From contig NZ_SPPK01000001.1 in the NCBI RefSeq assembly GCF_004569505.1, positions 310,001-374,000 on the forward strand: a stretch of 64,000 bases of DNA, given 5' to 3'. The notes below the pieces were generated by a model that saw only the letters and a program-made list of their open reading frames with translations, had not been told where the DNA came from and made no database searches. Below are positions 28,236 through 37,110 of the stretch, one piece after another (positions within the stretch are counted from its first letter, which is position 1; every line of letters begins with the position of its first letter). The position numbers were made by a program, and so were the translations under genes. The stretch comes from Dysgonomonas mossii. Its GTDB lineage: Bacteria > Bacteroidota > Bacteroidia > Bacteroidales > Dysgonomonadaceae.

Positions 28236-29236
28236 CATTTGAGCAGATAGTTACAGAGATTAAAGCACGAAAGTACAGACCCGTATATCTTTTTATGGGT
28301 GATGAGCCTTACTATATAGATGAGCTTACAAATATGCTGACCGAAACCGTTTTGCCTGAAGAGGAACGCGATTTCAATCAGAGTATACTGTATGGGATGG
28401 AAACGAATGTTACAGCTGTAATAACGATGGCTCGCAGTTATCCGATGATGTCAGATCATCAACTCATTGTAATCAAAGAAGCTCAAAATCTAAGCAAGAT
28501 AGAGGAGTTGGAAGTATATGTAAAGAACCCGCTAAAATCTACTATACTTGTTCTCAATTATAAAGGGGGCTCTCTAGATAAACGCAAGAAGCTATATGCC
28601 GAGATAGACAAAAACGGAGCCATTTTTGAGTCGAAAAAAATACCGGAGTATAAGATTCCGGCATTTATTACTTCCTATATATTATCAAAAGGTTTGAGCA
28701 TCGATCAGAAATCTGCACAGATGCTGTCTGATTATCTGGGGAATGATCTGAGTAAGCTTACGAATGAGATCGCAAAGCTGTTAATAGCTATACCGCCCGG
28801 GCAGATGCGTATTACGGCAGACCTTATTGAAGAAAATATAGGTATCAGTAAAGATTTCAATAATTTTGAATTGCTAAATGCGATCATAAATAAAAACATA
28901 TTCAAGGTAAATCAGATTGCCGACTATTTCGAGAAGAATCCGAAGAACAATCCGATGATTATGACCATGTCGGTACTCTTTAACTTTTTCAGCAACCTGA
29001 TGATTTGTTATTGGGCAAAAAATAAAACAGAGCAAGGGCTTGCAACCGAACTTGGACTTAGAAATCCCTATCAGGCTAAAGACTACGTTATTGCCTTGAA
29101 GAATTATAATGCGTTTAAGTGCATGGAAATTATTGGTCTCTTACGTATATACGATGCCAAATCGAAAGGTGTTGATAACAATTCTGCCCCTGACGGGGAA
29201 TTACTGAAAGAATTACTATATAAAATAACTCACTGA
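28229..29236 (+). CDS. holA: DNA polymerase III delta subunit
   Basis: The clamp-loader subunit that opens the sliding clamp. The 335 residues show the family pattern: YLFMGDEPYYIDEL, then RSYPMMSDHQLIVIKEAQNL, LSDYLGNDLSKLTNEIAKL, and the C-terminal collar domain with RNPYQAKDYVIALKNY. It overlaps amn by 7 nt and runs to 11 bp before the esterase start, so a three-gene operon is likely. Confidence 0.95.
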   Translation: MVTFEQIVTEIKARKYRPVYLFMGDEPYYIDELTNMLTETVLPEEERDFNQSILYGMETNVTAVITMARSYPMMSDHQLIVIKEAQNLSKIEELEVYVKNPLKSTILVLNYKGGSLDKRKKLYAEIDKNGAIFESKKIPEYKIPAFITSYILSKGLSIDQKSAQMLSDYLGNDLSKLTNEIAKLLIAIPPGQMRITADLIEENIGISKDFNNFELLNAIINKNIFKVNQIADYFEKNPKNNPMIMTMSVLFNFFSNLMICYWAKNKTEQGLATELGLRNPYQAKDYVIALKNYNAFKCMEIIGLLRIYDAKSKGVDNNSAPDGELLKELLYKITH

Positions 29237-29247
29237 ATTTGTACATT

Positions 29248-30213
29248 ATGGGAAAGAGAATAATAACATCATTGCTTTTTTCGCTATTTGTCTCTATTTC
29301 ATTGTTTGCTGATGGATATATTGACAAGCAGACGTACGTATATTCTGTAAAAGATGGTAACTCGTTGAAGCTGGATAGATACTATCTTAAAGATGATGAA
29401 GCAGTAGCTGCAAAGGTTACTCCTTGTATTGTTTTTATGTTCGGAGGTGGTTTTGCTGCCGGTGAACGTGATGGAGAACAGTATGTGGATTATTTTCGCA
29501 AGCTGGTAGAAAGAGGATATCAGGTTGTGTCTATCGATTATCGGCTCGGAATGAAAAATATAGGTGATGGCTCGCAGATAGATCCGATGCGTTTTGCAGC
29601 ATTGTTGACCAATAGTATAACGATGGCTGTAGAAGATCTTTTTGATGCAACGACCTTTGTTTATAATCATGCTGATGATTGGAATATCCAAAAAGATGAG
29701 ATTATTACAAATGGTTCGAGCGCCGGAGCTGTTGCCGTTCTGCACGGAGAATATGCAATATGCAATAACAGTAAGCTTGCAGAGAAACTCCCTCAAGGGT
29801 TTAATTATGCAGGGACAATTGCTTTTGCCGGAGCTATCTTCAGTACAAGTGGAGATTTGAAATGGCAAACAGCACCCTCGCCTATACAGATGTTTCACGG
29901 AGATGCCGACAGGAATGTTCCATTTGATAAGACTGAAATGCTTCAGGTTGGGCTGTATGGATCGAAGCATATTGCAAAACAGCTTCAAGAATTAAATACT
30001 CCATATTATTTCTACAAAGTAGAAAATGCTGCACATGAAATAGCCGAACGACCGATGAAAGAAAATATAGATGAGGTCTGCTCATTTATTGATAAATTGA
30101 TTATAGGTAAAGGCAACCTAATAATAAATACAGGTGAGGTGGAAATCGGTAAACCCGAACTGAAAAAAGATTTCGACTTAATTGATTATATAAAAGCGAA
30201 CTTTGGAGGGTAG
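29248..30213 (+). CDS. Exported alpha/beta-hydrolase (esterase/lipase-like)
   Basis: A 321-residue protein with a signal peptide (IITSLLFSLFVSISLFA). The alpha/beta-hydrolase core has an oxyanion-hole GGGFAAGERDG, the nucleophile elbow NGSSAGA, an acid in MFHGDADRNVPF, and the His in ENAAHEIAE. Polyhistidine-free and not a protease of the S9 type; closest in style to the carboxylesterase/BD-FAE group. It follows holA by 11 bp. ATG 29248 is preferred to a TTG three codons earlier. Substrate unknown. Confidence 0.88.
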   Translation: MGKRIITSLLFSLFVSISLFADGYIDKQTYVYSVKDGNSLKLDRYYLKDDEAVAAKVTPCIVFMFGGGFAAGERDGEQYVDYFRKLVERGYQVVSIDYRLGMKNIGDGSQIDPMRFAALLTNSITMAVEDLFDATTFVYNHADDWNIQKDEIITNGSSAGAVAVLHGEYAICNNSKLAEKLPQGFNYAGTIAFAGAIFSTSGDLKWQTAPSPIQMFHGDADRNVPFDKTEMLQVGLYGSKHIAKQLQELNTPYYFYKVENAAHEIAERPMKENIDEVCSFIDKLIIGKGNLIINTGEVEIGKPELKKDFDLIDYIKANFGG

Positions 30214-30233
30214 CTTTTTGATCTTATTTCATT

Positions 30234-31646
30234 TTATACAAACTCGTCGGGAAGATTTACTAAATACAGTTTCTTCCCGGCTCGGGTAATTGCCGTATAG
30301 AGCCAACGATAAAAATTTATCCCTAAATGTTCTTCCGAAATATAGCCTAAGTCAAGAAAAACGGTACTCCATTCACCCCCCTGTGCCTTGTGGCAAGTGA
30401 CAGCATAAGCGAATTTTACTTGTACCGCATTATAAAAAGGGTCGGTTTTGAGCTTTTTCATTTTCCCAGCCTTTGTAGATATATCAGAGTAATCTTCTAA
30501 TATATTTAGGAATAACTCTTCTGCACGCTCACGAGGTAAACCCGAAACATCAGAGTAAAGCGTATCCATAAGTATCTTGATTTCGAACTCTATATCATAA
30601 TCGAGGCTCCTAACCAAGACATCACAAAAGCGGAATCCATACAATTCTTGTTCACGGCGAACACGAAGCACTTCTACTATTTCACCATTCGCTAAGAAAT
30701 CTATTCCTTCTATGTTTTCTGTCCAATAATAATTATTTTTGGTGATCATCAGCATATCTCCCGCCGATAATTCTTCCTCTCTGTACAGAATCCTGTTGCG
30801 CACCCCCTGATTGTAGATGTTGCATCGCTTATTGGAGCGGGAAACAATCATCGTATTGTCTAGCCCTTCTCTATCATAAGATGCGGATATTTCATCGATA
30901 AGATCTTCTCCGTTGATACGTACAATGTCCTCAAAATTATCGAGTAGGAGCTTAGGATATGCTCCCGTTTCCCCCTTGCTCAACAGATTACGTATATTGG
31001 TGGCATTATAAAGGATGCCGGAACTTTCAGCTTGCCGCACGATCTGCGAGAGCATAGCCTCATAAACATCGAGTCCGTAACCTTCGAGTACCGCCGTTTG
31101 CAGGGCAGGGCTGTCCTCTTCCATAACGGGTGGCAACTGTGCCGAGTCGCCAATAAGCAGTAAGCGGCAGTTTTCGCCTGAATAGACATAATGAATCAGA
31201 TCATCAAGCAGATGCCCTGTACCAAAGAAGGATGCATCCATTCCACTATTGCTGATCATAGAAGCTTCATCTACAATGAAAAGAGTGTCTTTGTGTAGAT
31301 TGTCCATCAGTCCAAAGCTTCCGAAGTCTCCTGCATACTTCTGTTGTCGGTATATTTTCTTGTGAATGGTAAAAGCCGGATGGCTGGCATAGGATGAAAA
31401 TACTTTTGCTGCTCGTCCTGTAGGTGCTAGTAATACTGTTTTTTGCTTAAACTCAGTCATTGTTTTCACTAAGGCTCCCAGCAAGGATGACTTTCCCGTT
31501 CCTGCATATCCCCGCAACAAAAACAAAGTCTCTTCTTTTTGCAAAAATAAGAAGTTTACGATCCTCTCTAAGGCTTCATTTTGTTGGTTTGTAGGTTCGA
31601 ATGGGAAATTCTCTATTATTTTACTGCGGAAGAAATCATTGATCAT
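30234..31646 (-). CDS. RecD-like ATP-dependent DNA helicase
   Basis: A 470-residue SF1B-type helicase. Walker A is RGYAGTGKSSLL (46-53 region), a Walker B-like VDEASMI follows, then GDSAQLPPV (motif III), VSRSNKRCN, and the C-terminal UvrD_C_2-type FAYAVTCHKAQGGEW and LYTAITRAGKKLYLV. Much shorter than RecD itself and without RecB/RecC nearby. Such stand-alone RecD2-like helicases are typical in Bacteroidetes; the role is probably DNA repair. ATG 31646 is chosen over an upstream TTG. Confidence 0.9.
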   Translation of the reverse strand: MINDFFRSKIIENFPFEPTNQQNEALERIVNFLFLQKEETLFLLRGYAGTGKSSLLGALVKTMTEFKQKTVLLAPTGRAAKVFSSYASHPAFTIHKKIYRQQKYAGDFGSFGLMDNLHKDTLFIVDEASMISNSGMDASFFGTGHLLDDLIHYVYSGENCRLLLIGDSAQLPPVMEEDSPALQTAVLEGYGLDVYEAMLSQIVRQAESSGILYNATNIRNLLSKGETGAYPKLLLDNFEDIVRINGEDLIDEISASYDREGLDNTMIVSRSNKRCNIYNQGVRNRILYREEELSAGDMLMITKNNYYWTENIEGIDFLANGEIVEVLRVRREQELYGFRFCDVLVRSLDYDIEFEIKILMDTLYSDVSGLPRERAEELFLNILEDYSDISTKAGKMKKLKTDPFYNAVQVKFAYAVTCHKAQGGEWSTVFLDLGYISEEHLGINFYRWLYTAITRAGKKLYLVNLPDEFV

Positions 31647-31702
31647 AGCGGAAGGAAATGGTGAATTGAAGATCAAAAATAGCAGATAAAAATATCTTTT
31701 TC

Positions 31703-31710
31703 TAACTTTG
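31703..31710 (+). promoter_or_regulatory. Promoter -7 element of the DUF3822-rsmD operon
   Basis: TAACTTTG, 20 bp before the ATG at 31730. Confidence 0.55.
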
Positions 31711-31729
31711 TGTATAGAAATACCAAAAT

Positions 31730-32539
31730 ATGTTTTTACCCGAAAGTATAGACCTCGGACAATCAGATAGATATGTGTTATCGATACGTATAACGCCCTA
31801 TAGCTTTATGTTCTCTATTTCAGATCCTGAGACAAAAGAGAACTATTGTCTGCGTGAAACATCCTTTTCGATGAGCGATAACCTTCTGGCAAATATTCAA
31901 CGGATCATTTTTGATTTTAATTTTCTTACGCAGGAGTTTAAGCAGGCGAATGTAATTTTCGTTTCTTCAAGCTATGATCTGATTCCTGCCCGATATTTTG
32001 ATCTTAAGGATAAAGAGCATTTGTATAATTTTACACATGTTGAGAAAGCAAGCCATCTATCTACGGGTTTTATCAAAAACCAGGATGTGACTACATTGTT
32101 TAATTTGGATAAAGATATTTTTGACTTTCTATCCAGAAGCCTTTGGGCTCCGCACTTTTTTCATCATACTAATTTGCTTATCAATTACTTTGAAGATAAA
32201 AATAAGCTTAAAGGGAATGCTTCGAGAATGTATTTAAACTTTCACGATAATTTCCTTGATATTATTTGTTTTACCGGGCCAAAGTTGGTTCATAGCTTAA
32301 CATATACGAATGAACAAATAACAAATCAGCTATATTATATTCTTAAACTTTGGGAGCAATGCAGATTCAGTCAACTGGATGATTATCTCTTTATAGTCGG
32401 TAATCCCGATCTGCAATTGGTGAAACTTCTGCAACAATATATAAAAAACATTGAGCAACAGAATATTCCAAGTGAGATTTTCTTGTGGAATGAAGACGCT
32501 CAAAAAGCTCCATTAGACTTACTAACATTATCATTATGA
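31730..32539 (+). CDS. DUF3822 family protein
   Basis: A 269-residue soluble protein of a Bacteroidetes-specific family of unknown function. The fold hints at an actin/ASKHA-like split (DRYVLSIRITPYSFMFSI near the start, MYLNFHDNFLDIICFTGPKLVHS in the middle, FIVGN late), which is inference only. It overlaps rsmD by 4 nt (ATGA), an order that recurs in Bacteroidetes, suggesting translational coupling and a ribosome- or growth-linked role. Confidence 0.85.
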   Translation: MFLPESIDLGQSDRYVLSIRITPYSFMFSISDPETKENYCLRETSFSMSDNLLANIQRIIFDFNFLTQEFKQANVIFVSSSYDLIPARYFDLKDKEHLYNFTHVEKASHLSTGFIKNQDVTTLFNLDKDIFDFLSRSLWAPHFFHHTNLLINYFEDKNKLKGNASRMYLNFHDNFLDIICFTGPKLVHSLTYTNEQITNQLYYILKLWEQCRFSQLDDYLFIVGNPDLQLVKLLQQYIKNIEQQNIPSEIFLWNEDAQKAPLDLLTLSL

Positions 32540-33081
32540 GAATTATCAGTGGGAAATATAAAGGGCGTAGATTTGATCCTCCCAAAAGTTTCAAAGCACG
32601 TCCTACAACAGATTTTGCAAAAGAAAATATATTCAACGTCCTGAACAACTCTATAGACTGGGAAGAAACTACAGCATTAGACCTTTTTGGAGGTACAGGT
32701 AGTATTAGTTTCGAATTGGTTTCGCGAGGGTGTCCACGTGTTGTATGTGTAGAGAAAAACTTTGCTCATGCTTCATTCATCGAAAAAACAAAAGCGGAAT
32801 TACAAATACAATCGGAGCTAATGCTCTCCAAGATGGATGTATTCAGTTATTTGGTGCATTGTAAAGAGCAGTTTGATTTTATTTTTGCCGATCCTCCTTA
32901 TGATTTAAAGCATTTTGAAGATGTGCCTAAGCTTGTATTTGAAAAAGAATTGATAAAGCCGGGGGGAATATTTATTCTTGAACATTCTAAGGATTATAAT
33001 TTCTCTAATTATCCGTTATTCGAAGATCAACGAGTATATGGAAGTGTGAATTTCAGCGTATTTAGGAATGGTTCTATATAA
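32536..33081 (+). CDS. rsmD: 16S rRNA (guanine966-N2)-methyltransferase
   Basis: Methylates G966 of 16S rRNA in the small subunit. The 181 residues show MRIISGKYKGRRFDPPK, then RPTTDFAKENIFNVL, the SAM motif ALDLFGGTGSISFELVSRG, and the catalytic FADPPYDL. A complete, ordinary RsmD. Its end runs into the first of two 114-bp repeats. Confidence 0.96.
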   Translation: MRIISGKYKGRRFDPPKSFKARPTTDFAKENIFNVLNNSIDWEETTALDLFGGTGSISFELVSRGCPRVVCVEKNFAHASFIEKTKAELQIQSELMLSKMDVFSYLVHCKEQFDFIFADPPYDLKHFEDVPKLVFEKELIKPGGIFILEHSKDYNFSNYPLFEDQRVYGSVNFSVFRNGSI

Positions 33082-33188
33082 AAAAGAAAAGGTTGTCATC
33101 TCGACAACCAATCTTCATTGTTAACCTTAAATCTAATACCATGAAAAACACAGTACAAAGATAGTGTATTTTTCATGTTGTAAAACAT
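33075..33188 (-). repeat. 114-bp direct repeat, copy 1
   Basis: Nearly the same as 33518-33631 and of equal length. It overlaps the last bases of rsmD. On the minus strand it contains a promoter-like TATCTTTG, a 23-codon ORF (MVLDLRLTMKIG...), and a GGTTGTC/GACAACC hairpin followed by a T-run. Confidence 0.92.
33081..33150 (-). ncRNA. Candidate small RNA or leader, copy 1
   Basis: The minus-strand unit is delimited by the -7 box TATCTTTG (33156-33163) with a TTTT box 18 nt further upstream, and by hairpin GGTTGTC-GAGAT-GACAACC (33091-33109) plus T-rich tail. It predicts an RNA of about 70 nt. No gene lies downstream on that strand, so it is either an independent small RNA or an orphan leader. 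Similar promoter-plus-terminator units, such as the Bacteroidales-1 motif, are known from this order; identity with it is not established. Confidence 0.5.
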
Positions 33189-33517
33189 ATTATATAGTTT
33201 TTTTTAATCATTTTTTTCTATATTACAATAAATGTATATTATAACGTATAATTAACGTTATATAAAACAATAACTTAGCAGATTTTACCCCGATAATAAG
33301 GATTCTATCAATGCCTCAATTTTTTTTATAAAGACTTTATTTGTAAATATCGTTTCCTCTTAATCTGATAGGATAGGGGATGATTTTTTTTGTAATGTTC
33401 TCTTTATGTGTTGTTTGTCTGTGTGTTTTGGGGGAGATTTATTTCCTGAATTTATACTCGATGAAAAATTTAGTGACGAGAAAGGAGGTTTAAATTATAT
33501 ATCTATAGAACGGATAG
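33189..33517. other. AT-rich spacer between the two 114-bp repeats
   Basis: 329 bp with no gene, RNA or clear signal that I can support. Confidence 0.6.
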
Positions 33518-33631
33518 TATATAAAAAAGAAAAGGCTGTCATCACGACAACCAATCTTCATTGTTAACCTTAAATCTAATACCATGAAAAACACAGTACA
33601 AAGATAAGTGAATTTTTATGTTGTAAAACAT
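33518..33631 (-). repeat. 114-bp direct repeat, copy 2
   Basis: Same orientation and length as copy 1, with only a handful of substitutions, mostly near the right end and in the hairpin. Confidence 0.92.
33524..33593 (-). ncRNA. Candidate small RNA or leader, copy 2
   Basis: Same layout as copy 1: TATCTTTG on the minus strand (33599-33606) and hairpin GGTTGTC-GTGAT-GACAGCC (33534-33552). The change relative to copy 1 makes a G-U wobble on the minus-strand RNA but an A-C mismatch on the plus strand, which favours the minus strand as the transcribed one. Downstream lies only AT-rich spacer. Confidence 0.5.
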
Positions 33632-33670
33632 GTTTCACTGTTTTTCTTTATTCGTTTAACTCTATTTAAC

Positions 33671-34930
33671 TTATTCGATGCTGTCCGGTAGTTCTTTTTG
33701 AGCTTTAACTCCTAGATCTTTAAGCATTTCTGCCTGTCGTATGAGATTTCCATTGCCTTCTTTCAATTGAGAAAGAGCTTTATCGTATGCTTTCTGAGAA
33801 CGTTCTATGTTTTTTCCTACATCTTGAAGCGTTTCTACAAAGCCCGCAAACTTATCGTATAAGGCAGCTCCTCGTTTGGCTATCTCTATGGCATTGCGGC
33901 TTTGGTATTCACGTTTCCACAGGTCGGCTACTACTTTTAATGAGGCTACCAAGTTTGTAGGACTTATCAATAAGATACGTTTGCGATATGCATAATCCCA
34001 CAAAGTGGAATCGAGCTGCATCGCTAATATATAAGCCGGTTCGTTAGGGATGAACATCATCACAAAGTCGAGAGATTCTACATAGTCCTGATATGCTTTT
34101 TGGCTCAGTTCATCAATGTGTTGCCTTACAGAAGTAATATGTTCTTTTTCGGCAGAGATTTTTACTGCATCTACTTCGGCTTCCACATACTTTATATAGG
34201 CACTTAGGGATACTTTCGAGTCTATGATAATTTTTCGCCCGCCCGGATAAACAACTGTAACATCAGGCTGCATATATTTATTTTGCGTGTTCTGAATGCG
34301 TGTTCCATTTTCGTCGGTAATAAATTCCTGAGTGAAATATTCTTCTCCTTTTTTGAGTCCCGATTTTTCTAATATAGATTCCAGAATCATTTCGCCCCAG
34401 TTACCCTGTATCTTATTGCTGCCTTTCAGCGCTTTCGTTAAGTTGTTAGCATCTTCGCTTATCTGATTATTCAGAGCAACCAGATCTTTGATGCGTTCTT
34501 CGAGCGAAAAACGCTGCTTCGATTCTTTATCGTACGTTTCTTCTACTTTTACTTTAAACTCAACCAGTTTTTCGTTCAGGGGTTTCAGTATAGCCTCCAT
34601 ATTCGCCTTGTTCACATCGGTGAAGCGAAGGGTTTTTTCTTCCAATATTTGTGTCGCTAATATTTGAAAATCTTTATTTAGCTGAGTCCGGGTATTCAAT
34701 AACTCTTCTTGCTGAATGCGCAATTGTTCTTCTCTGGACTGTAGTAAAGCTTTATTTTCTGCAATCTCTTTCACATGCTCTAATTGAGCCATTTGTAAAG
34801 ATTCCTTGTCGCGAGTTAAGCGAACAACTTCTTCCTTTAGTTCAGATTCTCTCTGCTTATTGTTTCTTTGGATTAAATAAATGACAATTGCAGCCAGGAT
34901 CAATATTACGCCGGCATAAACTAATTCCAT
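33671..34930 (-). CDS. rmuC: DNA recombination protein RmuC
   Basis: A 419-residue protein. N-terminal membrane helix (ELVYAGVILILAAIVIYLI), a long coiled coil (about 25-150), then the RmuC nuclease-like domain (about 190-370) with GNWGEMILESILEKSGL, PDVTVVYPGGRKIIIDSKVSL and EPAYILAM. Limits inversions at short repeats in E. coli; the domain belongs to the PD-(D/E)xK class (D...DSK). ATG 34930 starts the membrane helix, so it is preferred over the longer frame. It is divergent from the next gene with overlapping promoters. Confidence 0.93.
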   Translation of the reverse strand: MELVYAGVILILAAIVIYLIQRNNKQRESELKEEVVRLTRDKESLQMAQLEHVKEIAENKALLQSREEQLRIQQEELLNTRTQLNKDFQILATQILEEKTLRFTDVNKANMEAILKPLNEKLVEFKVKVEETYDKESKQRFSLEERIKDLVALNNQISEDANNLTKALKGSNKIQGNWGEMILESILEKSGLKKGEEYFTQEFITDENGTRIQNTQNKYMQPDVTVVYPGGRKIIIDSKVSLSAYIKYVEAEVDAVKISAEKEHITSVRQHIDELSQKAYQDYVESLDFVMMFIPNEPAYILAMQLDSTLWDYAYRKRILLISPTNLVASLKVVADLWKREYQSRNAIEIAKRGAALYDKFAGFVETLQDVGKNIERSQKAYDKALSQLKEGNGNLIRQAEMLKDLGVKAQKELPDSIE

Positions 34931-35017
34931 ATTGATTTGTTTTAAAAGAAACGGAAAGTTATTTAAAAGATTCCCTTTAACAAAATTTGCCTCAAAAAAC
35001 TTGTGAACATCTTTGTT

Positions 35018-35031
35018 CAAAGATATTTTTG
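35018..35031. promoter_or_regulatory. Overlapping divergent promoters of rmuC and the HExxH gene
   Basis: The 14-bp run CAAAGATATTTTTG holds a minus-strand TATCTTTG (35018-35025) and a plus-strand TATTTTTG (35024-35031) that share the central TA. Polymerase could hardly occupy both at once. Confidence 0.6.
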
Positions 35032-35047
35032 TCTGGTAAATGAAGGA

Positions 35048-35386
35048 ATGAAAATATTATACAGTAAACATTTTCCTCCGGGGAACTTCGGAGCAATCAA
35101 CCTGTTTGGAATAATCATTGCTCGTAAGGATTATGGTAGGCTGACTGATGCCGAAATAAACCATGAGTGTATACATACACGACAAATGGCTGAAATGCTC
35201 GTCATATTCTTTTATATAAGCTATTTGATAGAGTGGATCGTTCGCTTGATACAATATAGGAATATGTTTGATGCTTATGTAAATATTTCGTACGAACGCG
35301 AGGCGTATAGCAATATGTATAATATTGAATATCTGAAAAAGAGAAGACCTTTTACTTTTAAAAATTATTATAAAAAAACGGTATGA
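35048..35386 (+). CDS. Small HExxH protein, putative membrane-associated zincin-like
   Basis: A 112-residue protein. INHECIHTRQ (39-43 HECIH) is an HExxH zinc-protease motif. A hydrophobic segment (about 51-68) follows, and then YEREAYSN (E85) could give the third ligand of a gluzincin-like site. Far smaller than known peptidases. Related small proteins seem common in Bacteroidetes, but no activity is known. It overlaps the msrBA gene by 4 nt, so the two are co-transcribed. ATG 35048 follows an AAGGA-like stretch. Confidence 0.75.
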   Translation: MKILYSKHFPPGNFGAINLFGIIIARKDYGRLTDAEINHECIHTRQMAEMLVIFFYISYLIEWIVRLIQYRNMFDAYVNISYEREAYSNMYNIEYLKKRRPFTFKNYYKKTV

Positions 35387-36327
35387 AACTTAGATTATTC
35401 ATATATTTATTATGTACCGTGATCGTAGGGGGAGTATCATGCGTACAGAGTCAAAATAAAATAGAACAAGGTAATATGAAATACAATAAACTGACACCCG
35501 AAGAAGAAAGGGTAATAATACATAAAGGCACAGAAGCTCCTTATACAGGAGAATATGTGAATAATAAGCAGGCTGGAGTGTATGTGTGTAGAAGATGTAA
35601 TGCCCCTCTGTATAATTCATTTGATAAATTTGATTCTCATTGTGGGTGGCCTTCTTTTGATGATGAAATAAAGGGTGCTGTAAAACGTGTTCCTGATGCC
35701 GATGGAAGACGAACTGAAATAATATGTACAAACTGTGGTGCTCATTTAGGACATGTATTCCTCAACGAAGGCTTCACGGCAAAAGAGACAAGGCACTGTG
35801 TAAACTCGATATCACTAAAATTTATACCTCAAGAGAATAAAATGATTAAGAAAGCTTATTTTGCCTCCGGTTGTTTTTGGGGCACAGAGTATTATTTCAT
35901 GAAAGCCAAAGGCGTGGCACATACCGCTGTAGGCTTTATGGGTGGGCATGTAGATCATCCTAGTTACGAACAAGTTTGTCAGAAAAATACCGGACATTTA
36001 GAAACAACTGAAGTAGATTATGATACTTCGAAAACATCGTATGAAGATCTTGTCAAGCTGTTTTTCGAAACGCATGATTTTACTCAAACAAATGGGCAAG
36101 GTCCGGATATTGGGCCTCAGTATCTGTCTTGCATATTTTATGCCGATGAGAATGAAAAAAATATTGCTGAAAAATATATATCGATTCTACAAAAAAAAGG
36201 TTATAAGGTTGCAACAATGCTAAAACCTTTATCTACATTCTGGAAAGCAGAAGATTATCATCAGCAATATTACGAGCACAAAGGAACAACTCCTTATTGC
36301 CATGTATATAAAAAGATATTTGAATAG
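35383..36327 (+). CDS. msrAB: Fused MsrB-MsrA methionine sulfoxide reductase lipoprotein
   Basis: A 314-residue exported protein that repairs both R- and S-methionine sulfoxide. Signal sequence with lipobox GGVSC (C20). The MsrB domain (about 37-148) has zinc Cys pairs CRRC and CTNC and the catalytic RHCVNSISL. The MsrA domain (about 154-314) has the catalytic GCFWGTEYYF and the GHLETTEVDYD region. Order B then A, the reverse of PilB-type enzymes. It acts outside the cytoplasm on oxidised envelope proteins. It overlaps the HExxH gene by 4 nt. Confidence 0.96.
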   Translation: MKLRLFIYLLCTVIVGGVSCVQSQNKIEQGNMKYNKLTPEEERVIIHKGTEAPYTGEYVNNKQAGVYVCRRCNAPLYNSFDKFDSHCGWPSFDDEIKGAVKRVPDADGRRTEIICTNCGAHLGHVFLNEGFTAKETRHCVNSISLKFIPQENKMIKKAYFASGCFWGTEYYFMKAKGVAHTAVGFMGGHVDHPSYEQVCQKNTGHLETTEVDYDTSKTSYEDLVKLFFETHDFTQTNGQGPDIGPQYLSCIFYADENEKNIAEKYISILQKKGYKVATMLKPLSTFWKAEDYHQQYYEHKGTTPYCHVYKKIFE

Positions 36328-36409
36328 TTGGATTGCCTATTAATTAATAGGTTAATAAATATATTGTTAATTTGAATACATTAAATTATTATATTTAATG
36401 TATTCATAT

Positions 36410-36417
36410 TATTTTTG
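36410..36417 (+). promoter_or_regulatory. Promoter -7 element of the DUF5606 gene
   Basis: TATTTTTG, 48 bp before the ATG at 36465; no clear -33 box. Confidence 0.45.
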
Positions 36418-36464
36418 TGGCTTAACTAAAAATCAGAAAAGTATTTTAATTAAATTATTTTTTT

Positions 36465-36890
36465 ATGCTTAAAACAATCTTATCTATTTCTGGAAAACCC
36501 GGACTTTACAAACTTGTATCGAACAGTAAGAATATGGTTATTGTAGAGTCTCTCGCAGATAACAAAAAGATTCCTATTCATCCACGTGATAAAGTAGTAT
36601 CATTGGGAGATATCTCTATATACACAGAAACTGATGATGTGCCTTTAAAAAGCATTCTTGCTTCTATCAAAGAGAAAGAAAATGGGGCTAAAGTATCAAT
36701 CAGTGCAAACTCAAAGCCTGAAGAATTAAAGAGATACTTCGAAGAGGTATTACCTGAGTTTGATAAGGATCGTGTTTACCCGACAGATATCAAGAAAATA
36801 ATAAACTGGTATAATATAATTATCGAGTCTGGTTTCGACTTCGAACAAGAAGATAACAGCAGCGAAGAGAATACGGAAGATAACGAGTAG
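36465..36890 (+). CDS. DUF5606 family protein
   Basis: A 141-residue acidic soluble protein of a Bacteroidetes-specific family of unknown function. The N-terminal part (LKTILSISGKPGLYKLVS ... VIVESL) is a small beta domain, followed by a helical region with KPEELKRYFEEVLPEFDKDRVY, and a Glu/Asp-rich tail. Single gene. Confidence 0.82.
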   Translation: MLKTILSISGKPGLYKLVSNSKNMVIVESLADNKKIPIHPRDKVVSLGDISIYTETDDVPLKSILASIKEKENGAKVSISANSKPEELKRYFEEVLPEFDKDRVYPTDIKKIINWYNIIIESGFDFEQEDNSSEENTEDNE

Positions 36891-36961
36891 TATTTGCTGT
36901 CGCTAATAATGTTTTCAGACCTTAAGGTATTCTTTATGTATTTCTGAGGTCTACGTTTTAT

Positions 36962-37020
36962 AATAAGAACCCCTTCAAAGGCCTCCCCGAAAATGGAGAA
37001 GTTTGGAGGGATTCTTATTT
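36962..37020 (+). terminator. Possible terminator of the DUF5606 gene
   Basis: AATAAGAA pairs with TTCTTATT, and CCTCC with GGAGG inside it, followed by TTTTG. Long and imperfect. Confidence 0.4.
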
Positions 37021-37110
37021 TGTGGGCTCTTTATTTCTCCAAAGATGGTTGCGACTATTGTCTTATATTTTATAGATAAGCCTCTTTCTATTTCCTATGT
37101 GTAGGTATAC

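Noticed and set aside
29299..29988. 229-codon minus-strand frame
   Set aside because: Lies fully inside the plus-strand esterase gene; composition and residues typical of an antisense shadow.
33141..33164. Plus-strand mini-ORF MKNTVQR in each 114-bp repeat
   Set aside because: Very short; the hairpin and promoter signals all point to the minus strand.
36336..36351. Palindrome CCTATTAATTAATAGG after msrBA as terminator
   Set aside because: No T-run follows; AT-rich palindromes are frequent in this DNA.
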